From: Chitinophaga horti
Lineage (GTDB): Bacteria > Bacteroidota > Bacteroidia > Chitinophagales > Chitinophagaceae
Direction of reading: 5' to 3'
Length of the DNA: 64,000 bases
Assembly: GCF_022867795.2 (NCBI RefSeq)
Contig: NZ_CP107006.1
Span: forward strand, 682,001-746,000
In this document: positions 19,726 through 26,577 of the stretch, piece by piece
How the letters are laid out: every line of letters starts with the position of its first letter
Position numbering within the stretch: the stretch's first letter is position 1
Program-made: the position numbers and the translations under genes
The notes under the pieces: model-generated
The model's database searches: none
Told to the model about the DNA's origin: nothing
What the model saw: only the letters and a program-made list of their open reading frames with translations

Positions 19726-19964
19726 ATGGTATGTTCGTTCCGATAACGAGGTATAAGTAGTCTGTATTGTTTAATGGAATGTTAAAGTAGAGGCAGGCGT
19801 AATGATCCCTGCAAAACGCGACGGTTATATATAAAGGCGACTGGCAGCGCCTGCCTGACGCCTTCCAAATCGCTATATTCAAACGGTAACTAAAGGGCAA
19901 CGAAAGGGGTAAGCGAACCAAATCCTATTATTTTACGTTAATATAGTATCAAATTGCCCCATTT

Positions 19965-20672
19965 ATGATCAGGAAGAACTTTAATGCCATATCCAGCGGG
20001 TGTTCCGGTATTTTCGCCAGGCAGGTGATGCAACGCATTCGCCGTGGCCAGGAGGAAGTGTGTAAGGTACCCGTGCGCCGCCCCGGCCCCGGCACCCCCA
20101 GGCAGGCCGAGGCCCGGAAACGTTTCGCGGACGCCAACGAGTATTACCGTAAAGTGCGCCGCCAGCCCGCCCTGAATGCACTGTATGAGCGCTCAAAAAC
20201 TCAGCGGCTAAGCGTACAAAACCTCTGTGTCGGCGATTATTTTCACGCGCCTGAAATTCTGGAGGTAGATACCAGCACTTATACCGGTATGCCCGGCAAC
20301 CGCGTGCTTATCCGCGCTACGGATGATTTCTGCGTGAAGTCTGTAAAGGTATCCGTATATGATGCAGAGGGCGTAATGGTAGAAGAAGGAGAGGCCTTTC
20401 AACTGGGGGATGCGGAGTACTGGGAATTTACCGCATCGTGCATGAACATTGGCGGCGGGTACTTCATCGTATCGGCAAGCGACTGGCCCGGTAACATCAC
20501 CAGCATAGAAGTGCCCCTGGCCGCCGCGGTCGCCGAGGTGTTCGCAGCGCCCGCGGAGGATGTTCCACCCGTGAGGATGAAACGTGCGGCTTATCGTTCG
20601 AATGCGGTTCGTAATGCGCCGGGGAGGAGGCGGGATAGGGATTGGCAGCCGTTGATAGTGCGGCGGGAATGA
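19965..20672 (+). CDS. hypothetical protein with Ig-like C-terminal half
   Basis: 235 aa, no signal peptide or membrane segment. Basic Arg/Pro-rich N-terminal part (residues 20-60), a helical stretch (RFADANEYYRKVRRQPALN), then a segment NLCVGDYFHAPEILEVD followed by a probable beta-sandwich (VLIRATDDFCVKSVKVSVYD ... YFIVSASDWPGNITSIEV) that looks like an Ig-like fold. The C-terminal tail is again Arg-rich. I recall similar uncharacterised proteins in Bacteroidota but cannot assign a function. Convergent with the UBP zinc finger gene (8 nt). Confidence 0.7.
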   Translation: MIRKNFNAISSGCSGIFARQVMQRIRRGQEEVCKVPVRRPGPGTPRQAEARKRFADANEYYRKVRRQPALNALYERSKTQRLSVQNLCVGDYFHAPEILEVDTSTYTGMPGNRVLIRATDDFCVKSVKVSVYDAEGVMVEEGEAFQLGDAEYWEFTASCMNIGGGYFIVSASDWPGNITSIEVPLAAAVAEVFAAPAEDVPPVRMKRAAYRSNAVRNAPGRRRDRDWQPLIVRRE

Positions 20673-20680
20673 TCAGGCCA

Positions 20681-20953
20681 CTAATACTCCACAAACGCCT
20701 TATCCGCATAACACCATAACCACCGCTCCCCGGGTTCCGCCGAGGCGATCACCGGATGACCGCTGCGGTGAAAGTGTTTCGTGGCGTGTTTCATCGGGGA
20801 ATCGTCGCAGCAATGTGTTACGCCGCAGGTTTGGCAGGTGCGCAGGTGTACCCAGTCGCTGCCGGTTTTTATACATTCTTCGCATACGCCTTCCTGGCCT
20901 ACTTTTACTTCGGTGATCGCTTCTATATGATTACAGGGTGCCTGTTGGGCCAT
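20681..20953 (-). CDS. UBP-type zinc finger protein
   Basis: 90 aa from the ATG at 20953; a longer frame upstream is a shadow of the flavoprotein gene. The whole protein is one ZnF-UBP domain: CNH at the N terminus, CEEC (about 24-27), CQTCG and CC (about 40-49), His residues in KHATKHFHRSGHP, and the terminal WLWCYADKAFV typical of the fold. In eukaryotes this domain binds the C-terminal Gly-Gly of ubiquitin; bacteria lack ubiquitin, so its ligand here is unknown. It is the last gene of a three-gene unit, 5 nt after the receiver-flavoprotein. Confidence 0.9.
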   Translation of the reverse strand: MAQQAPCNHIEAITEVKVGQEGVCEECIKTGSDWVHLRTCQTCGVTHCCDDSPMKHATKHFHRSGHPVIASAEPGERWLWCYADKAFVEY

Positions 20954-20958
20954 AATAG

Positions 20959-22626
20959 TTATTTTACTTCCGCCAGGAATTTGTGTACAAAACTGATGGC
21001 CATCGAGCCTTCGCCTACTGCGGCTGCCACACGGTTCATGGCGCTGGCGCGTACGTCGCCGGCAGCAAAGATGCCCGGGCAGCTGGTCTCCAGCAAGTAA
21101 GGATCGCGGTTCTGCTTCCACACGCGGGCGAAGTTGTCGTAGTTCTTTAACTCACGACCGGTTTCGATAAAGCCTTTCGGATCTTTGATGATGTCCATCT
21201 TAATCCAGTCGGTAAAGGGTTTAGCACCAATGAAGATGTAGAGGGCACCGGCTCTTTCGGTAGTGGTGTTGCCGGTCTCTATTTCGCGGATCACCAGTTC
21301 TTCCAGCCTGTCGGTGCCGCGTGCTTCAATGATTTCGGTCTTAGGCCGTACGACGATATTGTCGGTACCGGCGATCTGGTCGATCAGGTAAGATGACATG
21401 GTGCTCGACAAATCATCTTTACGAATAAGGATGTATACGTTCTGCGCGAACTTCGAAAGGTACATCGCTGCCTGTCCGGCGGAGTTGCCGCCGCCTACCA
21501 CGAACACGTTTTGTCCCTTACAGGCAGTAGCTTCGGTCATAGCGGCACCGTAGTAAATGCCGGCACCGGTGAAGTCGGCGATGCCTTTGGTGTCTAGTTT
21601 ACGATAGTCTACACCGGTAGTAATCACGATGCTGCGGGTGTTGATTTCCCGATCGTCGTCGAGGATGATCTTGTTATAACCGCCGCTTTGTTTAATGTCT
21701 TTTACCGCCTGCGGCGTGATAAATTCTGTACCCAGCCGGGTTGCCTGTGTAATCGCACGGCGGGTAAGTTCAGCACCACTCAGGCCCGTAGGAAAGCCAA
21801 GATAGTTCTCGATGCGGGAACTGGTACCTGCCTGTCCGCCCGGGGCACGACGCTCGATGAGCAGTGTTTTTAAGCCTTCGGACGCACCGTATACGCCGGC
21901 GGCAAGGCCTGCCGGTCCCGCACCGATGATCACCACATCGTACATGTCATGCTTGATCTGCGGATTCAACCCTACTTTAGCCGCAATGTCGCCAATGGAA
22001 GGTTTGCAGAGATAGGAGCCGTCGTCCATGAACACAACGGGCAGACTGTTATTATCCAGTTTATTGAGTTTCAGCAGGCGCTGGCCTTCTTCCGAGTTCT
22101 GTATGTCCAGCCACTGGTAGGGGATGAGGTTGCCCGCCAGGAAGTCCTTCACCGCATGCGAATCGCGGGAGAACTGGTAGCCAGTTACTTTGATGCCGCG
22201 GAACTCCGGGCGGTACATGCCGCGCCATTCATCGAGCAGCTCGTCGATCACCGGGTATAATTTCTCCTCCGGCGGGTCCCAGGGCTTAATGAGATAGTAG
22301 TCCAGCTGTACCTGGTTGATCGCCTTAATGGCCGCTTCGGTGTCTGAATAGGCGGTAAGCAGTACACGTTTCGCATCCGGGTAAAACTTCCGGGCGTGCT
22401 CCAGAAAGGTTACGCCGTCCATTTCGGGCATGCGCTGATCGGTGAGGAACAGGGAAACGGTTTCCCCTTTGTTCTTCAGTTCCAGCAGGCTGTCCAGGGC
22501 TTCCTGCACGATGGTGGTGCTGAGAATGCGGTATTCTTCGCGGTACTTGTTCTTCAGGTCGCGTACGATGGCGCGCAATACCTGGGCGTCATCGTCTATA
22601 CAAAATATGATTGGCAGGTTTGTCAT
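20959..22626 (-). CDS. response regulator receiver fused to thioredoxin-reductase-like flavoprotein
   Basis: 555 aa. Domain order: receiver 1-125 (acidic pocket DDD 11-13, phosphoacceptor Asp63 in LTDQRMPEMDG, Lys114 in YLIKPW); a small thioredoxin/glutaredoxin-like domain about 145-225 with no Cys pair (QFSRDSHAVKDFLAGN); a class II pyridine nucleotide-disulfide reductase fold 228-555 with FAD motif IIGAGPAGLAAGVYGASEG, NADPH motif VVGGGNSAGQAA and FAD motif GIFAAGDVR. The CxxC of true thioredoxin reductases is replaced (IYYGAAMTEATAC), so it should not reduce thioredoxin. It lies 8 nt after the histidine kinase, which probably phosphorylates Asp63 and controls the flavoprotein. Physiological reaction unknown. 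Confidence 0.9.
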   Translation of the reverse strand: MTNLPIIFCIDDDAQVLRAIVRDLKNKYREEYRILSTTIVQEALDSLLELKNKGETVSLFLTDQRMPEMDGVTFLEHARKFYPDAKRVLLTAYSDTEAAIKAINQVQLDYYLIKPWDPPEEKLYPVIDELLDEWRGMYRPEFRGIKVTGYQFSRDSHAVKDFLAGNLIPYQWLDIQNSEEGQRLLKLNKLDNNSLPVVFMDDGSYLCKPSIGDIAAKVGLNPQIKHDMYDVVIIGAGPAGLAAGVYGASEGLKTLLIERRAPGGQAGTSSRIENYLGFPTGLSGAELTRRAITQATRLGTEFITPQAVKDIKQSGGYNKIILDDDREINTRSIVITTGVDYRKLDTKGIADFTGAGIYYGAAMTEATACKGQNVFVVGGGNSAGQAAMYLSKFAQNVYILIRKDDLSSTMSSYLIDQIAGTDNIVVRPKTEIIEARGTDRLEELVIREIETGNTTTERAGALYIFIGAKPFTDWIKMDIIKDPKGFIETGRELKNYDNFARVWKQNRDPYLLETSCPGIFAAGDVRASAMNRVAAAVGEGSMAISFVHKFLAEVK

Positions 22627-22634
22627 GTCTCTTT

Positions 22635-24038
22635 TTATCCTTTAATGGGAAGGGATACCCAAAAGTTGGTGCGGCCGGGCACCGATTCCACTTTGATGGC
22701 TCCCTTATGTTGTTTTACGATCTGGTTCACAATATCAAGCCCCAGGCCGGTGCCTTTACCAATTGATTTGGTGGTAAAGAACGGGTCAAATATACGACGG
22801 CTAATTTCAGGAGGAATACCCGGGCCGTTATCAATAATGTGCACTTTGATACAATCGCCGTCACGTTCGGTCTTAATTTCCAGCACGCCCTTGCCGTTCA
22901 CTTCCATCGCATCCACCGCGTTATCGATCAGGTTCGTCCACACCTGGTTCAGTTCCCCGATCATTGCGTTGATGGGCGGCAGGTCTTTATCGAACGCCTG
23001 TACCAGCTGGATGTTGTTTTTACGCAACTTGTACTGCAGCATCGTAAGGGTATTGGTAAGCCCATCGTGAATGTTGCTCTGCTGGCGGGCATTGCCCTGG
23101 TCCATGTGGGTAAAGGTTTTTACCGATTGCACCAGTTTGGAGATGCGCTGGGAGGCTTCTTCAATATCTGTCACCATCCTTTCGGTTACCAGGTTTTTGT
23201 TGATCCAGTTAAGGATCGCGCTCAGGTCTTTCTCCGAAATATGTTTCTTGAATGTTTCCAGGTGAGTGAGGGTGAACCCGAACTCCACGAAGTTCTCTGC
23301 AATGTCCTGCGCATTCTTTACGTTGAACTGCGATAGCCAGTCGTACATATCGTCCTCTTTGCCAGAACGCTCCATCATGGAGAGCGTAGCTTTATGCTGA
23401 TGATGGCCGATTACCTCGAACATCACGTCCCTTACCAGGTCTACATCCTCGGGCCGCATCTGTACGCTGATCACTTCTTTAAAATACTCCGGCATGGCCT
23501 GCAAGTGTTGTTTCAGCGACACAGCACCACGTACCACAGCCGAAGCGGGGTTGTTCAGTTCGTGCGCTAAGCCTGCGGATAGTTTACCCAGTGCGGTCAT
23601 TTTTTCATTCTGGAGCTGATTGGCCGTCAGGTCTCTCACGCGGTCGGTCATCACATGTACCAGTACCTCCGTCAGTTCAAAACGTTCGCAGATCATCTCC
23701 CGTACCTGTGGTAATGGCAGCGACATCAGCTGCGTATCTTCCACAGCCTGACCGCTGGCGAACGTGTGTGTAGCGCGCGAAAAGGGGAGGTAGCCCGTAA
23801 TCGTGCCCGTACCCCAGGTAGCGATCTCCCGCTGCTGGTTGTCCATGGCAATAAATACGAATATTTTTCCCTTGATGATGATGACCAGCTTATCCAGCGC
23901 ATCGCCTTTTTTAAAGGCGTAGTCGCCCTGCGGCACGATCCGGTGTTCGCTGTTGTCGATCAGCCACTGCAGCTGCTCGCTGGGTACATTCCTGAGTACG
24001 TCTATGTTTTGAAGATGTTCGCTGGTTACAGGTATCAT
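22635..24038 (-). CDS. histidine kinase with N-terminal cyclic-nucleotide-binding-like domain
   Basis: 467 aa, soluble. CAP_ED/cNMP-binding-like beta-roll about residues 10-125 (FKKGDALDKLVIIIKGKIFV), but the phosphate-binding cassette is degenerate (TGYLPFSRATHTF lacks the usual FGE..L...RxA), so cAMP binding is doubtful. Dimerisation/phosphoacceptor region with His159 in GLAHELNNPA, then HATPase with N box (TNLIDNAVDAM), G1 (DNGPGIP) and G2 (GKGTGLGLDIV). First gene of the kinase / receiver-flavoprotein / UBP-finger operon. It would sense an intracellular signal, perhaps redox or a nucleotide, and signal to Asp63 of the next protein. Confidence 0.92.
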   Translation of the reverse strand: MIPVTSEHLQNIDVLRNVPSEQLQWLIDNSEHRIVPQGDYAFKKGDALDKLVIIIKGKIFVFIAMDNQQREIATWGTGTITGYLPFSRATHTFASGQAVEDTQLMSLPLPQVREMICERFELTEVLVHVMTDRVRDLTANQLQNEKMTALGKLSAGLAHELNNPASAVVRGAVSLKQHLQAMPEYFKEVISVQMRPEDVDLVRDVMFEVIGHHQHKATLSMMERSGKEDDMYDWLSQFNVKNAQDIAENFVEFGFTLTHLETFKKHISEKDLSAILNWINKNLVTERMVTDIEEASQRISKLVQSVKTFTHMDQGNARQQSNIHDGLTNTLTMLQYKLRKNNIQLVQAFDKDLPPINAMIGELNQVWTNLIDNAVDAMEVNGKGVLEIKTERDGDCIKVHIIDNGPGIPPEISRRIFDPFFTTKSIGKGTGLGLDIVNQIVKQHKGAIKVESVPGRTNFWVSLPIKG

Positions 24039-24149
24039 ATCGCTTAAAGTTAGTCAATATTCAGGCTAATCGGTAATAGCGGCAACGGTTGCTGTTCAGA
24101 AGGCGCGAATTGGGATATAAATTCTATGAAATGTACAAGTACAAACAAA

Positions 24150-24192
24150 GTGCGGGCGCGCATCATTGCACGCCCGCACGGCTCATATATCG
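24150..24192 (-). terminator. terminator of the acidic-protein gene
   Basis: 9-bp perfect GC-rich arms GTGCGGGCG / CGCCCGCAC (24150-24158 and 24171-24179), about 35 nt beyond the stop of the minus-strand gene, followed by a T-rich tract (TTTGTTTG) on that strand. Confidence 0.6.
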
Positions 24193-24212
24193 ATCATCAC
24201 TGCACTTAACTG

Positions 24213-24740
24213 TTAAGGAATACCGAGGGTCTCATCATCGTCCGGGTTCTTGTCGGTGCTGTAGGCATTGTTCTCCTCATCTTCCGCCCCTGCATTCTCG
24301 AACTGGTCATCGTCTTCCTGCCCCGGCACGTCGAGGTCGTCGCCGGTGTTATCGAAGCCGAATCCTTTTTCATTGAGAATGTCGCCGTCTTCATCCACAC
24401 TGTCGAGCCTCGCACGGCGCAGGTCGGAGGCGCCTTCGTCGCCCGGTGTTTCATTGGCGGCACGGTCGAGCAAATCACGTTCGGTATTGGTAACGTTGCT
24501 GTCGTCGTTGGTTACATTTTCGTCGCCGTTCAGGTCGTCGAGCAGGCCTTCGCCTTCTTCATCGGCAGATGAGGCGGTGGTATCTGCCAGTTCGCCTAAT
24601 GGCGGCACGTGTACATGTTCCTGCCCGGGGATGTCGCGTACCTCCGGCAGCTCGATGGATGTTTCTTCCGGCTCCAGGTGTTTGCGGTCGCGGTCATTAT
24701 CGGGGAGGTCGGTATGTTGAAGTGGGTTTTTCTTTTCCAT
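24213..24740 (-). CDS. hypothetical highly acidic, disordered protein
   Basis: 175 aa from the ATG at 24740 (MEKKNPLQHTD). Asp and Glu dominate and there are almost no hydrophobic clusters, no Cys, no signal peptide and no membrane segment: an intrinsically disordered cytosolic protein. A short motif is repeated (DIPGQEH near residue 37 and DVPGQED near 138). Codon use looks like its neighbours and the frame stays open, so it is probably real. No function assigned; it sits among other stress-type small genes. Confidence 0.7.
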   Translation of the reverse strand: MEKKNPLQHTDLPDNDRDRKHLEPEETSIELPEVRDIPGQEHVHVPPLGELADTTASSADEEGEGLLDDLNGDENVTNDDSNVTNTERDLLDRAANETPGDEGASDLRRARLDSVDEDGDILNEKGFGFDNTGDDLDVPGQEDDDQFENAGAEDEENNAYSTDKNPDDDETLGIP

Positions 24741-24783
24741 GGTCGTGTGTTTAATCAATACCATGAAATACTATGCCACAAAC

Positions 24784-25521
24784 TCAAACGTGAATGATCT
24801 CCTGTGGCCAGGCGATTACTTTTACGCCGGGTGAATAATGCGTGCGGGCAACGGTTTTATGAGTGAGGTGGAGGTTTCCCAATTTGTAACTGATATCCAC
24901 TTCCTGTACACCGGGCTCTTGCAATGCCCATTCAGGATGATGGACATGAAACTCAAAAACTTTATCTCCCTTCTGCAGCATGAGGTAGTATCGCTCAGTC
25001 AGCCATTTATCCAGTTCCGTTTTATGTTTCACCGCTTCCCCGGGCGTATAACGCACCCGCAAATGATTTCCCGTGCGGGGATTCTGCACGTCGTACTGCC
25101 CGGCCTCCCGCGAAATGGCAGACCGCTCGTAAGGTAATCCCGAGAACCGCCGGGAAATGTAGGCGGAAAAGGCATTCCCTGCTTCCAATGAGAAGAAATA
25201 CACGCCCTTGTTAGGTCCGTTCGTTACATAGGTGCGCAGGTTTACTTCATGAAAATCAGACACAAAGGAGAGTGGTGGCAACAGGCGGGGGCGAACCTGC
25301 ATCATGGTAAAAGGCACCAGCGATATCCAGGCCCTGCCTTCAAATAAATCCAGTCTCAGTTTGGGGGGCAGCAGCGGTGTTACTTCGGCGGGGTCGAGCT
25401 GCCAGTGGAAAAACAGCACCTGGTCCCACTCCTGGTACCACTGCCATTCATTGCCCGGGAACTGCACCTGTGGACGATGTTCCACCATTTCCCGGATCCT
25501 GTTTGCCTGGGTATTCAACAT
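24784..25521 (-). CDS. DUF2071 (YqjF-like) family protein
   Basis: 245 aa from the ATG at 25521 (MLNTQANRIREMV). Typical DUF2071 motifs: VLFFHWQLDPAEVTPLLPP, GRAWISLVPFTMMQVRPR, FHEVNLRTYV, GVYFFSLEAGN and a C-terminal LTERYYLML segment. The family is a cytosolic acetoacetate-decarboxylase-like beta fold of unknown function. Lies 43 nt upstream of the acidic-protein gene on the same strand, so the two may be co-transcribed. Confidence 0.88.
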   Translation of the reverse strand: MLNTQANRIREMVEHRPQVQFPGNEWQWYQEWDQVLFFHWQLDPAEVTPLLPPKLRLDLFEGRAWISLVPFTMMQVRPRLLPPLSFVSDFHEVNLRTYVTNGPNKGVYFFSLEAGNAFSAYISRRFSGLPYERSAISREAGQYDVQNPRTGNHLRVRYTPGEAVKHKTELDKWLTERYYLMLQKGDKVFEFHVHHPEWALQEPGVQEVDISYKLGNLHLTHKTVARTHYSPGVKVIAWPQEIIHV

Positions 25522-25595
25522 GGATAGTAAGTTTGATGCAATTATACGCAATTCTCATGCAAGCCTTCTGTGGCACAGTATCTGATTTCACTACC

Positions 25596-25811
25596 ATGAA
25601 ACAAAACATGCAGATTATGGAACCGATACCCTTGATAGCATTGATTCTACTGGCCTCTGCCATTATATATTACCTGGTATACCGCGCTAAACGTAAAGGC
25701 GGCGGCGAAGATAAGCTGATCAATACCGACAGGCCCCCGCTGAAGACCGATGATGCGAAACCGGGCGGCGGTTTGCCCAGGGATACTTATTCCGGCACAG
25801 TAGATACCTGA
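25596..25811 (+). CDS. small single-pass membrane protein, hypothetical
   Basis: 71 aa if the ATG at 25596 is used; ATGs at 25608 and 25617 are also possible. One transmembrane helix (IPLIALILLASAIIYYLVYR) followed by a basic then polar cytosolic tail rich in Lys, Asp and Gly. The organisation (short helix, basic stop-transfer KRKGGG, hydrophilic tail) is convincing for a real small protein, and a strong terminator lies downstream. No family recognised. Confidence 0.55.
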   Translation: MKQNMQIMEPIPLIALILLASAIIYYLVYRAKRKGGGEDKLINTDRPPLKTDDAKPGGGLPRDTYSGTVDT

Positions 25812-25904
25812 TTTTTGGGCAACGTGGATAATGTAATATGCTGTCACGGGCAGCTTTGGCTAAACCACGCCCCGATCAACTGCATTTAAGCACAGACCTG
25901 AACA

Positions 25905-25943
25905 AAAACGACAGGCGCCCGGTTACCGGACGCCTGTCGTTTT
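25905..25943. terminator. bidirectional intrinsic terminator
   Basis: 9-bp arms CGACAGGCG / CGCCTGTCG flanked by AAAA on the left and TTTT on the right, so it ends transcripts from both strands. It sits between the small membrane protein gene (plus) and the HPF-like gene (minus). Confidence 0.85.
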
Positions 25944-25963
25944 ATATGTACAATTGAAAAGGT

Positions 25964-26326
25964 CTACAGCTCATCGTCATCTGCGCCACCTTCCATCAAT
26001 GCGTTCTGAATTACCTCTGCATCTGCCTGGCGACGATCGGCCTGTCTTTCCTTCAGTTCGCGTACTTCTCTCTTCAGCACTTCTATACACTCACTTACGG
26101 CAGGTTCAAAATATTCCCCATCTTTCTTGGCAAACAGGTCGTTACCGGGGATGTGTAGCCTTATTTCGCAGGTTTTATTATCTGGTTTGCTGTCAGGTCC
26201 CAGGTAAAGGGTAACTTCTGTTTTTACCACTTTATCGTGTTTGATCGTTTGGAGCTTCTCTTTGATGAAATCTTCCAGGGCCGCCTGCGCTTTAAATCCT
26301 AATGACTGAATGATAATAGGTTCCAT
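25964..26326 (-). CDS. HPF/RaiA family ribosome-associated factor
   Basis: 120 aa from the ATG at 26326 (MEPIIIQSLGFKAQAALEDF). The beta-alpha-beta-beta-beta-alpha order fits the S30AE/ribosome hibernation fold: IIIQSLGFKA, LEDFIKEKLQTIKH, VVKTEVTLYLG, NKTCEIRLHIPGNDLFAKKD, then a long helix SECIEVLKREVRELKER. No C-terminal dimerisation extension, so a short HPF/YfiA-like type. Such factors bind the 30S decoding region in stationary phase or stress. Ends at the shared terminator. The assignment rests on fold pattern, not on a diagnostic residue. Confidence 0.75.
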   Translation of the reverse strand: MEPIIIQSLGFKAQAALEDFIKEKLQTIKHDKVVKTEVTLYLGPDSKPDNKTCEIRLHIPGNDLFAKKDGEYFEPAVSECIEVLKREVRELKERQADRRQADAEVIQNALMEGGADDDEL

Positions 26327-26577
26327 ATCGATACTTTTTACGGGTGAAACGACACGAATTATGCCAGAAAAGGCGGTTTTATTCACGGATAAGCGGCATC
26401 AACTTATCAACCACATAATTTTAACAACCATTTGCAACTATTTGTTTCGTTGAGCGTCTTTAATATGGTAATATGCGCTAATGCTGTATGCCAGCAACAA
26501 CTGTAATATCGGAACCACCCAAATCGTCAGTAAAACCAGAGACCAGCCCCTGTTCACCTGAACACATATAATACTGT

